Shown here: one piece after another, positions 16,038-27,395 of the stretch
Layout: every line of letters starts with the position of its first letter
Position numbering within the stretch: position 1 is the first letter of the stretch
Assembly: GCA_021809105.1 (NCBI GenBank)
Contig: JAKBAM010000004.1
Coordinates: forward strand, 1 to 64,000
DNA from: Actinomycetes bacterium
Lineage (GTDB): Bacteria; Actinomycetota; Acidimicrobiia; Acidimicrobiales; Palsa-688
Direction: 5' to 3'
Length of the DNA stretch: 64,000 nt
Notes under the pieces: generated by a model
The model's database searches: none
What the model saw: only the letters and a program-made list of their open reading frames with translations
What the model was told of the DNA's origin: nothing
Made by a program: the position numbers and the translations under genes

Positions 16038-17744
16038 GTGCTGCGCGAGCTACGGGTCCGTGATCTCGGAGTCATCGACGACCTGACACTGATGCTGGAC
16101 CCGGGGATGACGGCCCTGAGCGGAGAGACCGGTGCCGGCAAGACGCTGCTGGTGGAAGCCATCGATCTCCTCCTCGGCGGGCGGGCCGACCCGGTGTTGG
16201 TGAGGCCCGGTGCCCAAGAGGCGGTGGTCGAAGGGCGCTTCTGCTCGCACCCCGAGGGTGCGCCCACCGCCGAGATGTGCAGCGGCGACGATGTCGTATT
16301 GGCTCGCGTCGTTCCGGCAACGGGCCGCTCCCGGGCTTACGTCGGGGGCCGGATGGCGACCCTGTCGGTCTTGGCCGAGACCGGCAGAAGCCTCGTGGAC
16401 CTGCACGGGCAGCACGCCCATCAGGCACTCTTCACCGCGGTGGCCCAGCGAGCCGCCCTCGACCGAGCCGGCGGTGTGGACCACAGCCCTCTGGTGGCAG
16501 CCCGCCAGGCGCTGGCCGCCGTCGAGGTGAAGCTGGCCGCTCTCGGAGGCGATGCGCGATCACGAGCCCGGGAGATGGACTTGCTGCGCTTCCAACTCGA
16601 CGAGCTAGAAGGCGCGGCGCTCCAGGATCCCGACGAGGACGAGTTGCTCGTGGCCGAGGAGGACCGGCTCAGCGACGCCGGGGCCCATCGAGAAGCCGCC
16701 CGCACGGTGCGCGAAGCAATGCATGCCGACGGCGGCGCCCTCGACCGGGTCGGCGAAGCGATCGCCGCTCTCGCCGGCCGGGCACCGCTCCGGGGAATCC
16801 ACGACCGGCTGCGCGCCGTCGAGGCGGAGCTGACCGACATCGGAAGCGAGGCGCGCTCCTCGGAGGAACGCTTCGAGGATGACCCAGAGCGCCTGGCCAT
16901 GGTGCTGAGTCGCCGCCAGCTGCTACGCGACCTCCGTCGCAAGTACGGCGCCAACCTGGCGGAGGTCATCGAGTACCGGGAGGCCACCCGCACCGCGATG
17001 GAGGAGCTCGAAGACTGGGACGGGCGCGCCGCAGCCCTCGACGCCCACCGCAGAGCCGCCGTAGCAGCGGTCGAGAGTGCCGCTGCCGACATCGGCGCCG
17101 CCCGGCGCGCCGCCGCCCCCGTGCTCGCAGCGGCGGTCGAGGCCGAGCTGCGGACCCTGGCCATGCCACGGGCCCGTTTCGCCATCGAGATCGGTCCAGG
17201 GGCAGGGGGGGACGACGTCACCTGGCTGCTGGGTGCCAACGCCGGCGAGGCCGCCCTGCCTCTGGCCAAGGTCGCTTCCGGCGGCGAGCTGGCGCGCACC
17301 ATGCTGGCGCTACGCCTCGTCCTGAGCGGCTTGCGCACATCGTCCAGCAACGGCAGCGCGGGCGGCAAGAGCCGAGCACGCTCTCGGGCACTGCCCCTGG
17401 CGCTCGAAGGGAGTGAGGCGACGGCGCGAACACTGGTGTTCGACGAGGTCGATGCCGGGATAGGAGGCGAGGCTGCTGTCGCGGTGGGTAGGGCGCTTGC
17501 CGCCCTCGGCGAGCACCACCAGGTTCTGGTCGTCACCCACCTGCCGCAGGTGGCCGCCTTCGCCGACCACCAGGTGGCGGTCTCGAAGGTGGAGGCCGGG
17601 GGTCGCACGCGAACCTCAGCCGAGCCTGTTGCCGACGCCCGCAGGGTCGTGGAGCTGGCCCGCATGCTGTCGGGAAGCCCGGACAGTGGCACTGCTCGAT
17701 CCCACGCCGCAGAGTTGCTCGAGGTGGCGCGCAGCGGGCGGTGA
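16038..17744 (+). CDS. recN: DNA repair protein RecN
   Basis: SMC-like ATPase acting in double-strand-break repair. The protein has 568 residues. The Walker A motif GETGAGKT is near residue 32. A central coiled-coil region (~150-370) is rich in Glu, Arg and Ala. The C-terminal half carries the ABC signature VASGGELARTMLALRL and Walker B LVFDEVDAGIGGEAA, followed by VVTHLPQVAAFADHQVAV. An inserted Ser/Gly/Arg stretch (~435-455) sits just before Walker B. The GTG at 16038 follows AGGGAAGGGGGG. Confidence 0.95.
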   Translation: MLRELRVRDLGVIDDLTLMLDPGMTALSGETGAGKTLLVEAIDLLLGGRADPVLVRPGAQEAVVEGRFCSHPEGAPTAEMCSGDDVVLARVVPATGRSRAYVGGRMATLSVLAETGRSLVDLHGQHAHQALFTAVAQRAALDRAGGVDHSPLVAARQALAAVEVKLAALGGDARSRAREMDLLRFQLDELEGAALQDPDEDELLVAEEDRLSDAGAHREAARTVREAMHADGGALDRVGEAIAALAGRAPLRGIHDRLRAVEAELTDIGSEARSSEERFEDDPERLAMVLSRRQLLRDLRRKYGANLAEVIEYREATRTAMEELEDWDGRAAALDAHRRAAVAAVESAAADIGAARRAAAPVLAAAVEAELRTLAMPRARFAIEIGPGAGGDDVTWLLGANAGEAALPLAKVASGGELARTMLALRLVLSGLRTSSSNGSAGGKSRARSRALPLALEGSEATARTLVFDEVDAGIGGEAAVAVGRALAALGEHHQVLVVTHLPQVAAFADHQVAVSKVEAGGRTRTSAEPVADARRVVELARMLSGSPDSGTARSHAAELLEVARSGR

Positions 17745-17798
17745 TCCCGAAGCGCGCGTGCCGAAGGCATGACTGCCCCGGTCGCGTCCAGCCGGTAG

Positions 17799-20055
<2,257 letters not shown>

Positions 20056-20155
20056 CCGCGGCCACCTCTTAGCCACGCTGGCCCCCGGGGTGAACGTTTC
20101 AAGGCCTCAGCGCGCCTGGATCGACGATTGCCCAACCTGGCGGTGGATCGAGGTG

Positions 20156-20161
20156 TACCGT
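20156..20161 (+). promoter_or_regulatory. -10 hexamer TACCGT, leaderless start of the DksA-like gene
   Basis: TACCGT ends 7 bases before the ATG at 20169, which is followed by a second in-frame ATG. No ribosome site is visible. Confidence 0.5.
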
Positions 20162-20168
20162 TCGATGG

Positions 20169-20519
20169 ATGATGGCTGATACCGAGGTAAGCGCGCTGCG
20201 CACAGCACTCGAGGCCGAGCGGTCGTCGCTGCGCGACGAGCTCTCGGAGCTCGGAGCGCTGGACGGCACCGGAGCCCTCGAGTACGACGCCAACTTCGCC
20301 GACTCCAGCCAGGTCAACGCCGAGCGCGGCGAGACGGGCGTGCTGGTCGCCAAGCTCCGATCCGGGCTCGAAGATGTAGAGCTGGCCCTGGCGAAGCTGG
20401 ACGGCACGGCCACCCCGGCCTACGGGATCTGTGAACGCTGCGCCCAGCCCATCGCCGAAGCGCGCCTGGAGGCCATGCCGAGCGCCCGTCGCTGCGTGAC
20501 CTGCAGCGCCGCCGGCTGA
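20169..20519 (+). CDS. DksA/TraR-type zinc-finger protein
   Basis: The protein has 116 residues. The N-terminal two-thirds form a predicted coiled coil (LEAERSSLRDELSELGALDG ... LRSGLEDVELALAKLDG). The C-terminus is a four-cysteine zinc finger: CERCAQPI and RRCVTC with 16 residues between. DksA/TraR proteins bind the RNA polymerase secondary channel; actinobacterial members of this length include RbpA-independent regulators and flagellar or sporulation factors. The acidic residues at the coiled-coil tip characteristic of DksA are not obvious, so its effect on transcription is uncertain. Confidence 0.82.
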   Translation: MMADTEVSALRTALEAERSSLRDELSELGALDGTGALEYDANFADSSQVNAERGETGVLVAKLRSGLEDVELALAKLDGTATPAYGICERCAQPIAEARLEAMPSARRCVTCSAAG

Positions 20520-20570
20520 GCCCACCGCTCCTGCCGCCGGATCGCGTGGAGGTTGTGGGAGCCTTACGTC

Positions 20571-21338
20571 GTGGTTGAGCCGCGATCCTCCCGACGCAGC
20601 CGGCTGATGCACCCGCAGGCGCTCGTCGCTCTGGGGCTGCTCCTCCTGGCACTGTGGGCGCTGCGGCACACCCTTTCCTCGACCACATTGCTGGTCTTCG
20701 CCGTGGTAGTCCCGTCGATCATCCTCCACGAGGTGGCTCACGGCGTCGCCGCCCTGGCCTTCGGTGACGACACGGCCAAGCGAGCCGGGCGCCTGACACT
20801 CAATCCGCTGCGCCATGTCGACCCCATCGGGACTCTCGTGCTGCCCGCCGTGCTGGCCCTCTCCGGGCTCGGTGCCTTCGGTTACGCCAAACCGGTCCCG
20901 ATCAATCCGTCGAGGATGCGCAGCCCCCGTAACAATGCCCTGTGGACCAGCCTGGCTGGTCCAGCCACCAACCTGGCCCTATCCGGGATCTCCATCATCC
21001 TGATCCGGCTGGCAAGGCCGGCGGGCAGCGCACAGCGGGTTTACGAGGCCCTGACCCAGTACGGGCTCAACTCGTTGGACCTGACCGATCGGGTGCTGTT
21101 CCTCTTCGGGTTCATCAATGTGAGCCTGGCAGTCTTCAACCTCCTGCCCCTACCGCCCCTGGACGGGTCGGCGGTCGTCGAGCGGCTCCTGCCAGCGTCG
21201 GCGTGGCCGGCGTGGGCCAAGCTGCGCCAATATGCGATGCCCATCCTGCTCGTCCTGGTCTTGTGGGACCCCCACGGCATCCTCGGCCACATCTTCTCGC
21301 CGGCCGAGCGGGCGTGGGCGACCGTTCTCCGGATCTGA
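20571..21338 (+). CDS. M50 family site-2-like metalloprotease
   Basis: Integral membrane zinc protease, 255 residues from the GTG at 20571 (GGGAG upstream); TTG 20553 and ATG 20607 are alternatives. The zinc motif HEVAHG is in a predicted membrane helix (VVPSIILHEVAHGVAALAFG). The second motif is the NLLPLPPLDGS segment whose Asp completes the site. Five or so hydrophobic segments are seen. Short M50 proteases without PDZ or CBS domains are common in actinobacteria and have few known substrates. The gene converges with trpS across a 108-base gap. Confidence 0.85.
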   Translation: MVEPRSSRRSRLMHPQALVALGLLLLALWALRHTLSSTTLLVFAVVVPSIILHEVAHGVAALAFGDDTAKRAGRLTLNPLRHVDPIGTLVLPAVLALSGLGAFGYAKPVPINPSRMRSPRNNALWTSLAGPATNLALSGISIILIRLARPAGSAQRVYEALTQYGLNSLDLTDRVLFLFGFINVSLAVFNLLPLPPLDGSAVVERLLPASAWPAWAKLRQYAMPILLVLVLWDPHGILGHIFSPAERAWATVLRI

Positions 21339-21412
21339 GCGAGACCTGGTGGCTCCAGCGCTGGACCCGGCTGGTCGGTGGGCTGTGTGGTATGGCTCGG
21401 CCGGCGATCGAC

Positions 21413-21446
21413 GGCCACGACGGCGCGCCGGCGGCCACGACGGCGC
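21413..21446. repeat. short tandem duplication GGCCACGACGGCGC
   Basis: GGCCACGACGGCGC is present at 21413-21426 and again at 21433-21446, 20 bp apart, in the convergent gap between the protease and trpS. It is probably a local duplication of no function, or part of a terminator. Confidence 0.5.
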
Positions 21447-22451
21447 CTACGACGGCGGCAGTAGACCTATGGCTGCATCGGCGCGAGCCGCGGTGGCAGA
21501 CGCCACCTCGTTGGCCCGATCCGCACCGGTTCGCAGGAGCTTGGCCACCGCGCCCGGGTCGCTGGCCAGCTCCCGATAGCGGACCTGGACCGGGACCAGC
21601 AACTCGACCACCGCATCGGCGGTGTCGGCCTTGAGCGGACCGTACCGGGTGTAGTCGGCGGCCACGGACTCCGGCGAGCGACCGGTGATGGTGCCCAGGA
21701 TACCGAGCAGGTTGGACACACCCGGCTTGGCCGTCGGGTCGTATCGCACCGCGTCGACGCCTTGGTCAGCATCGGTCACCGCCCGCTTGATCTTGCGCTC
21801 GATGTCCTTCGGCTCGTCGAAGAGGAAGATGGTCCCCTGGGGCGATTCGCTGGATTTGGACATCTTCCTGGTCGGCACCTGCAGATCCATGACCCGCCCC
21901 CCTCGGCTCCGCTCGGGGATGAGAGCGTCTGGGACCTTGAACGTCTGGCCGTACCGGTGGTTGAACCGCTCGGCCAGTGTCCGGGTCAGCTCCAAGTGCT
22001 GGCGCTGGTCGTCGCCCACGGGCACCCGGTCGGTGTCGTACAGGAGGATGTCGGCCGCCATGAGAGCTGGGTAGGCCAAGAGACCTAGTCTCGCCGCCTC
22101 CTCGCCCCCTTTGGCCGACTTATCCTTCCACTGGGTCATGCGCCGCATCTCACCGAAGCTGGCAGTGCACTCGAGGATCCACGCAAGTTGGCTGTGGGCG
22201 GCCACGTGACTCTGCACGAACAGGGTGCAACGGTCCGGCTCGAGCCCCGCCGCCAGCAGGAGGGTTGCCATCGCCATGGTCGAATCGCGCAGGTCGGCGG
22301 GTTCACCTGGGACGGTGAGCGCGTGAAGATCCACGACGCAATAGAAAGCGTCGGCGGTGTCCTGCAGGGCAATCCACGACTGGAGCGCGCCCAGGTAGTT
22401 ACCGAGCTGCGGCTGGCCGGTGGGCTGGATACCGGAGAGGACCCTGGTCAC
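21447..22451 (-). CDS. trpS: tryptophanyl-tRNA synthetase
   Basis: Charges tRNA-Trp with tryptophan. The protein has 334 residues. The class I HIGH equivalent is in SGIQPTGQPQLGNYLGAL at the N-terminus and the KMSKS motif in TRKMSKSSESPQGTI. The stretch DILLYDTDRVPVGDDQRQHL is typical of bacterial TrpRS. The GTG at 22451 is preceded at 6 bases by the -10 hexamer TACCAT, so the mRNA is probably leaderless. It is divergent from scpA with 63 bases between starts, both with hexamers. Confidence 0.96.
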   Translation of the reverse strand: MTRVLSGIQPTGQPQLGNYLGALQSWIALQDTADAFYCVVDLHALTVPGEPADLRDSTMAMATLLLAAGLEPDRCTLFVQSHVAAHSQLAWILECTASFGEMRRMTQWKDKSAKGGEEAARLGLLAYPALMAADILLYDTDRVPVGDDQRQHLELTRTLAERFNHRYGQTFKVPDALIPERSRGGRVMDLQVPTRKMSKSSESPQGTIFLFDEPKDIERKIKRAVTDADQGVDAVRYDPTAKPGVSNLLGILGTITGRSPESVAADYTRYGPLKADTADAVVELLVPVQVRYRELASDPGAVAKLLRTGADRANEVASATAARADAAIGLLPPS

Positions 22452-22457
22452 CTGTCG

Positions 22458-22463
22458 ATGGTA
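22458..22463 (-). promoter_or_regulatory. -10 hexamer TACCAT of trpS (leaderless)
   Basis: Read on the minus strand, TACCAT then CGACAG then the GTG start of trpS at 22451. The gap is 6 bases. Confidence 0.55.
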
Positions 22464-22501
22464 GCCACCCGGGCATCACGGCCCGCCGATCATCCCCCCA
22501 G

Positions 22502-22507
22502 TAAGCT
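22502..22507 (+). promoter_or_regulatory. -10 hexamer TAAGCT of scpA (leaderless)
   Basis: TAAGCT ends 7 bases before the GTG at 22515. It decides between that GTG and a second one four codons later. Confidence 0.55.
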
Positions 22508-22514
22508 CGTCGGG

Positions 22515-23303
22515 GTGCCCTACACTGTGAGCACGCCGGTCTTCGAGGGCCCCTTCGACCTCCTGCTGCACCTCATCACCAAGGAGCAAGTGGATCTCTG
22601 GGAGGTGTCCCTGGCCTCCATCGTCGATGCCTACGTCTCCACTCTGCAGGACATGCGGGCAGTACTCGACCTGGAGGTTGCGACCGAGTTTCTCCTGATC
22701 GCAGCGGTGCTCCTAGAGCTGAAGACCCGGCGCCTGCTGCCCGGGCGCGACGACGTCGAGCTCGAGGAGGAGCTGGCGCTCTGGGAGGAGCGAGATTTGC
22801 TGCTCGCGCGCCTCCTCGAGGCCAAGACCTTCAAGGATGCCGCGGCATCGCTGGTCCGACTGATGGACGCCGCATCGCGCAGCTACCCTCGCACGTCCGG
22901 CTTGGAGGAGCGCTTCGCCGGCTTGGTGCCCGACCTCCTGGAGGGCGTGACGCCGGATCGCCTCAGGGAGGCTCTCCAAAACGTACTGACCCCACGACCA
23001 GCGCCGACGGTCGAACTGGACCACGTCGCCCCGATCCGGACCAGCGTCGCCGAAGCGGTCGATGAGCTGACCGCTGAGTTGCCGCGGGCAGGGAGGGTGA
23101 CCTTCAAGTCCCTGACTGCTCGCCTCACGGAGCGGCTCGAGGTGATCGTGCGTTTCCTCGCAGTGCTGGAGCTGTACAAACAAGGTTTCGTCGAGCTGTC
23201 TCAATCAGGGAGCTTCGCCGAGCTTCACATCGACTGGCTCGGTGCTCCCTCCGCAGGCGGCGCAGATCCCGTGGTGGCGGGAGTAGAGGAGTACCAGGGC
23301 TGA
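22515..23303 (+). CDS. scpA: segregation and condensation protein A
   Basis: Kleisin subunit that bridges the two SMC heads in the chromosome condensation complex. The protein has 262 residues. The N-terminus STPVFEGPFDLLLHLITKEQ followed by VDLWEVSLASIVDAYVSTL is diagnostic, as is the winged-helix C-terminus with VIVRFLAVLELYKQGFVELS. The stop overlaps the scpB start (TGATG). It starts the cluster scpA - scpB - rluB - tyrA - aroA - cmk known from actinobacteria. Confidence 0.94.
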   Translation: MPYTVSTPVFEGPFDLLLHLITKEQVDLWEVSLASIVDAYVSTLQDMRAVLDLEVATEFLLIAAVLLELKTRRLLPGRDDVELEEELALWEERDLLLARLLEAKTFKDAAASLVRLMDAASRSYPRTSGLEERFAGLVPDLLEGVTPDRLREALQNVLTPRPAPTVELDHVAPIRTSVAEAVDELTAELPRAGRVTFKSLTARLTERLEVIVRFLAVLELYKQGFVELSQSGSFAELHIDWLGAPSAGGADPVVAGVEEYQG

Positions 23304-24049
23304 TGGCATCGGAGGCGGCTCGAGCCATAGAGGCCATACTCATGGTCGCGAGCGATCCCGTCGAGCCGGGGTTGCTGGCACAGCTGCTCGAGATGTCGCC
23401 CCTCGCCATAGAGCAGCTCTGCGATCAGCTCGGAGCAGAGCACCGTGAGAGCGACCGGGGCTTCGTCCTGATCCGGGTCGCCGGCGGCTACCGGTTCCAG
23501 AGCCATCCGGACCTGGCCCCCTACGTCGAGCGCTTCGTCCTCGAAGGGCAGAACGCCCGTATGTCGGCCGCGGCGCTGGAAACCCTCGCCATCGTCGCCT
23601 ACAAGCAGCCCGTCTCTCGGGCTCAGATCGCATCGATTCGCGGCGTCAACGCGGACGGCGTCATGCGCACGCTGCAACAGCGAGGGTTGATAGACGAGGT
23701 CGGCCGCGACCCCGGCCCGGGGCAGGCGGTCCTCTACGGGACCACCCCGCTCTTCCTCGAGCGGCTGGGGCTCGACACGGTGGCGGGACTCCCGTCCCTG
23801 GCCGGATTCGTGCCCGGCCCAGAGGTGATGGAGGCCCTGGAGCACAGCCTGCAGGTGGGTCCGGCGGACGCTGAGAATACTTCCGAGCCCGAGCCCGAGG
23901 CCGAGCCCGAGGCCGGTCCGACGGACGAGGAAGATGCTGTCCACGAGATCCCGGCTGTAGAGCAGGCCACGTCAGTCGCGCCGCACGACAACGGGGATGA
24001 CGGGAACCGCGACCGTCATGGTGGCAACGGTCACTACGACGGTGCCTGA
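23303..24049 (+). CDS. scpB: segregation and condensation protein B
   Basis: Winged-helix partner of ScpA and SMC. The protein has 248 residues. RAIEAILMVASDPVEPGLLA at the N-terminus and LETLAIVAYKQPVSRAQIAS followed by IRGVNADGVMRTLQQRGLI are typical. Residues ~190-248 form an acidic, Pro/Glu-rich tail longer than in most ScpB proteins and probably unstructured. The ATG shares one base with the scpA stop. Confidence 0.94.
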   Translation: MASEAARAIEAILMVASDPVEPGLLAQLLEMSPLAIEQLCDQLGAEHRESDRGFVLIRVAGGYRFQSHPDLAPYVERFVLEGQNARMSAAALETLAIVAYKQPVSRAQIASIRGVNADGVMRTLQQRGLIDEVGRDPGPGQAVLYGTTPLFLERLGLDTVAGLPSLAGFVPGPEVMEALEHSLQVGPADAENTSEPEPEAEPEAGPTDEEDAVHEIPAVEQATSVAPHDNGDDGNRDRHGGNGHYDGA

Positions 24050-24800
24050 GCGCCCCACCGAGCACCAGGGGGTACGGCTTCAGAAGGTCCTGGCCCGTGT
24101 GGGTATCGGCAGCCGGCGGGTCTCGGAGGAGCTGATCGACGCCGGCAGGGTGTCGGTCAACGGCGAGATCGCCGTTCTCGGGCGCAGGGTCGATGCCGAC
24201 CAGGACCGCATCGAGGTAGACGGCGTACCGGTGTCGGTGCGGCCGGGCTTGGTCTACTACCTCCTCAACAAACCCACCGGCGTGGTCAGCACCGCCGCCG
24301 ATCCCGAGGGCCGCCCGACAGTCGTCGGACTGGTACCGGAGGAGCCACGGGTCTATCCGGTCGGCCGGCTGGACGTCGACAGTGAGGGCCTCCTGCTCCT
24401 CACCAACGACGGTGACCTGACCTTCAGGCTGACCCATCCGCGCTTCGGGGTGGAGAAGGAGTACCTGGCCGTGGTGGACGGCGCCCCGCGCCCTGCCGCG
24501 ATACGTGCGCTGCGCGAGGGCGTCGAGCTAGACGACGGGATGACGGCGCCGGCCAAGGTGGCAATCGTGGCGGCTGACACCCTCCGCATCGTCGTGCACG
24601 AAGGTCGCAATCGGCAGGTTAGGCGCATGTGCCAGGCCGTGGGCCATCCGGTCCGGCGGCTGGTCCGGACCCGTATCGGGCCGGTGCGCGACCAGCGCCT
24701 GGCTCCGGGAGAGTGGCGGCCGCTGACCGTCGACGAGCTGCGCGGCCTGGAAAAGGCGTCGGCGGCGCGCGACCTGGCGACAGCAAGGCGCCGGCGCTGA
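24042..24800 (+). CDS. rluB: 23S rRNA pseudouridine synthase (RluB/RsuA family)
   Basis: Converts a uridine in rRNA to pseudouridine. The protein has 252 residues from the GTG at 24042; in-frame starts at 23997 and 24018 would lengthen it inside scpB. An S4 domain (VRLQKVLARVGIGSRRVSEE) precedes the catalytic domain. The active-site Asp is in PVGRLDVDSEGLLLLTNDGD, and EGRNRQVRRMCQAVGHPV is the conserved C-terminal motif. Position after scpB matches the actinobacterial order, where the target is most likely 23S rRNA. Confidence 0.93.
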   Translation: MPERPTEHQGVRLQKVLARVGIGSRRVSEELIDAGRVSVNGEIAVLGRRVDADQDRIEVDGVPVSVRPGLVYYLLNKPTGVVSTAADPEGRPTVVGLVPEEPRVYPVGRLDVDSEGLLLLTNDGDLTFRLTHPRFGVEKEYLAVVDGAPRPAAIRALREGVELDDGMTAPAKVAIVAADTLRIVVHEGRNRQVRRMCQAVGHPVRRLVRTRIGPVRDQRLAPGEWRPLTVDELRGLEKASAARDLATARRRR

Positions 24801-24856
24801 CGGCTCGGCGCACCACATGCCGTGGCCGCGATGTGAGGCCTGACCCTGACCGCCTC

Positions 24857-24862
24857 TAGGGT
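24857..24862 (+). promoter_or_regulatory. -10 hexamer TAGGGT of tyrA (leaderless)
   Basis: TAGGGT ends 8 bases before the GTG at 24871. An in-frame TTG at 24862 overlaps the hexamer and is unlikely as a start. Confidence 0.45.
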
Positions 24863-24870
24863 TGCGAGCC

Positions 24871-26043
24871 GTGTCAGGAGCAGCCGCCGAAGGATCCTCA
24901 GCTGCCCTGTCCACCCAGGAGCGAAGCGATCGGCACGCCGAGGGTCGGTCGGGCGTCACGGGACGCGGGGCTGACTCGGGCTCTGAGCTCCGACGAGCCC
25001 AGATCGTCGGAGTGGGCCTGATTGGCGGATCGCTCGGCATGGCCCTGCGCCAGCGGGGTTGGATCGTTACGGGCACCGACACCGAAGGAGACCGAGGGGC
25101 CCGAGCATTGGAGATCGGGGCGCTCGACGCCGTGGGGATCGACACCCGGGCGGAGATCACCTTCATTGCTACGCCCGCCGGCAGCGTGCCCGACGCCGCT
25201 CGCCGGGCACTGCAGAACCCGGGCGTGGTGACCGACGTCGCCGGCGTCAAGGGCCCGATCGCCGAGGCCGTTGCCGACCCCCGCTTCGTCGGTGGTCACC
25301 CCATGGCCGGCTCGGAGCAGGAAGGCTTGGACGGTGCCGACCCTGACCTCTTCATCGGTGCGACGTGGGTTTTGACCCCCACCGACCACACCAGCCCAGA
25401 CACGTATGCAGCCGTGCAGGCCGTCGCGTCGGCGTTGGGCGCCAACGTGGTGGCGCTGCCACCTGCCCGTCACGACGCCTTGGTGGCGGTGGTTTCCCAC
25501 GTGCCTCACCTGACCGCGGCCACCCTCATGAACCTGGCCGCCGACGCGGCGCAGGAGCAGGGCGATCTCCTCCGCCTGGCCGCCGGCGGGTTCCGGGACA
25601 TGACGAGGATCGCCGCCGGGCACCCCGGAATCTGGCCCGACGTGTGCCTGCAGAACCGCGATGGCATCTTGCAGTTCATCGACCGATTGGTCTCGGAGCT
25701 GTCAGACGTGCGTCGCATCGTTGCCGAGAGGGACCGAGACGGTCTGCTCAAGATGCTCGAGCGGGCCCGAGAGGCGCGAGCCAACCTGCCATCGGGGATC
25801 CCCGACCCGGCTCGCACCACTGAGGTGCGAATCCCCGTCCTCGACCGCCCTGGCGTCGCAGCGGAGGTACTCACCTTGGCCGGGGACCTCGGGATCAACG
25901 TGTTCGACTTCGAGATCGCCCACTCCGCGGAGGGCGACCGTGGCGTGCTGGTGCTGGTGGTCGACGAGGGGGCCAGCGCCGTACTGCGCGAATCATTATC
26001 CACCCGCGGCTACCGCACGTCGGGCCGCAGCCCGGGTCCGTGA
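24871..26043 (+). CDS. tyrA: prephenate dehydrogenase with C-terminal ACT domain
   Basis: Oxidatively decarboxylates prephenate to 4-hydroxyphenylpyruvate on the route to tyrosine. The protein has 390 residues. After ~45 unstructured residues the NAD-binding motif is IVGVGLIGGSLGMAL. Family motifs GGHPMAGSEQEG and VSHVPHLTAATLMNL follow. The C-terminal ~75 residues (RIPVLDRPGVAAEVLTLAGD) form an ACT domain, the usual site of tyrosine feedback. It precedes aroA by 34 bases, so both aromatic genes are probably cotranscribed. Confidence 0.92.
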   Translation: MSGAAAEGSSAALSTQERSDRHAEGRSGVTGRGADSGSELRRAQIVGVGLIGGSLGMALRQRGWIVTGTDTEGDRGARALEIGALDAVGIDTRAEITFIATPAGSVPDAARRALQNPGVVTDVAGVKGPIAEAVADPRFVGGHPMAGSEQEGLDGADPDLFIGATWVLTPTDHTSPDTYAAVQAVASALGANVVALPPARHDALVAVVSHVPHLTAATLMNLAADAAQEQGDLLRLAAGGFRDMTRIAAGHPGIWPDVCLQNRDGILQFIDRLVSELSDVRRIVAERDRDGLLKMLERAREARANLPSGIPDPARTTEVRIPVLDRPGVAAEVLTLAGDLGINVFDFEIAHSAEGDRGVLVLVVDEGASAVLRESLSTRGYRTSGRSPGP

Positions 26044-26077
26044 TGCTCCCGCGCCGGCGAGCCGAGGAAGAGCAGCC

Positions 26078-27385
26078 GTGACAACGTTCACGGTCGAGAG
26101 CGCTGCCGCCGGCCTGCGCGGGGTGCTCCGGATGCCAGGCGACAAGTCCGTATCTCACCGGGCCTTGCTGGTGGCGGCGCGAGCGGAGGGACGATCTGAG
26201 CTCCGCGGGCTGTCAGGAGGAGAGGACGTCCGCCATACCGCTTCGGCCATCCAGGCCTTCGGCGCCGACCTCGTGCGGATCGGCAAGACGACCGTCGCCG
26301 TCAACGGGAGCGCCACGCGTTTGCACGAACCGGACCGGGTCGTCGATGTCGGCAACTCCGGTACCGGCATCCGCCTCCTGGCCGGGTGGGCGGCGGCCAT
26401 CCCCGGTCTGACTGTGCTGGTCGGCGACGAATCCATCGGCCGACGGCCGATGGGGCGCGTCGCCGAACCGCTGCGCGCAATGGGCGCCAGGATCGACGGG
26501 AGAGCAGACGGGACCCTCCCCCCCCTGGTGATCAGGGGCGGCGGGCTCCGCGGTATCGAGCACCACCCCGCCGTCGCATCAGCTCAGGTCAAGGGCGCCG
26601 TGCTGCTCGCCGGCCTGGCGGCCCAGGGGCCGACCACCGTGGTGGAGAGCGTCCCTACCCGCCGCCACACCGAGGAAGTATTGATCCGGGCCGGTGCCGA
26701 CCTGGTCGTCGACGAGGGCACCGTCGTCCTCCGGCCCTCCTCCTTGGCGTCGTTTCGCATCGACATCCCCGGCGATCCGTCCCACGCGGCGTTCTGGGCC
26801 GTGGCCGCCAGCATCGTGCCGAGCAGTGACCTGATCGTCGAGAACGTCTACGTCGGCCCCGGACGAGCCGGGTTCGTCGACGTCCTCCGCCGCATGGGTG
26901 CCAGTATCGAGCTCATCGGAGAAGACCCCCGCTCGCACACCGCCGATCTGCGAGTGCGAGCTGCCGCTCTCCACAGCACTCATGTCGGTGGCGAGGAGAT
27001 ATCGTCGCTGATCGACGAGATACCAGTCCTTTCCGTCGCTGCCGCTGTCGCCGACGGCACCACGACGTTCGTTGATGCCGCTGAGCTGGCGGTGAAGGAG
27101 AGCGACCGCATCGCCACCACGACCGCTGGACTCCGCGCCCTCGGGGTCGATGCCGAGCCCCGGCCCGACGGCCTGGTCGTGCACGGCCTTGGCGGACGCC
27201 CGCCTCGGGGCGGCGCGGTGGACGCAGCAGGGGACCACCGCATCGCCATGTCCATGGCGATCGCGGGTCTGATCACGACCGGACCCGTCCACATAACCGG
27301 TTGGGAGTCAGTGGCCACCAGCTACCCCGCCTTCAGAGAGGACCTCCGCAGGTGCGTGTCAGGATCTGCCGCAAAAGCCGAGTAG
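26078..27385 (+). CDS. aroA: 3-phosphoshikimate 1-carboxyvinyltransferase (EPSP synthase)
   Basis: Sixth step of the shikimate pathway, joining phosphoenolpyruvate to shikimate 3-phosphate. The protein has 435 residues. Motifs are MPGDKSVSHRALLVAA, DVGNSGTGIRLLAG, RRPMGRVAEPLRAMGA, SAQVKGAVLLAGL, IPGDPSHAAFW and AVKESDRI, in the family order. The SAQVK form resembles Bacillus-type enzymes. The GTG at 26078 is supported by GAGGAAGAG upstream; the open frame extends far into tyrA without homology. It is followed by cmk after 10 bases. Confidence 0.95.
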   Translation: MTTFTVESAAAGLRGVLRMPGDKSVSHRALLVAARAEGRSELRGLSGGEDVRHTASAIQAFGADLVRIGKTTVAVNGSATRLHEPDRVVDVGNSGTGIRLLAGWAAAIPGLTVLVGDESIGRRPMGRVAEPLRAMGARIDGRADGTLPPLVIRGGGLRGIEHHPAVASAQVKGAVLLAGLAAQGPTTVVESVPTRRHTEEVLIRAGADLVVDEGTVVLRPSSLASFRIDIPGDPSHAAFWAVAASIVPSSDLIVENVYVGPGRAGFVDVLRRMGASIELIGEDPRSHTADLRVRAAALHSTHVGGEEISSLIDEIPVLSVAAAVADGTTTFVDAAELAVKESDRIATTTAGLRALGVDAEPRPDGLVVHGLGGRPPRGGAVDAAGDHRIAMSMAIAGLITTGPVHITGWESVATSYPAFREDLRRCVSGSAAKAE

Positions 27386-27395
27386 GAGCGCAGTC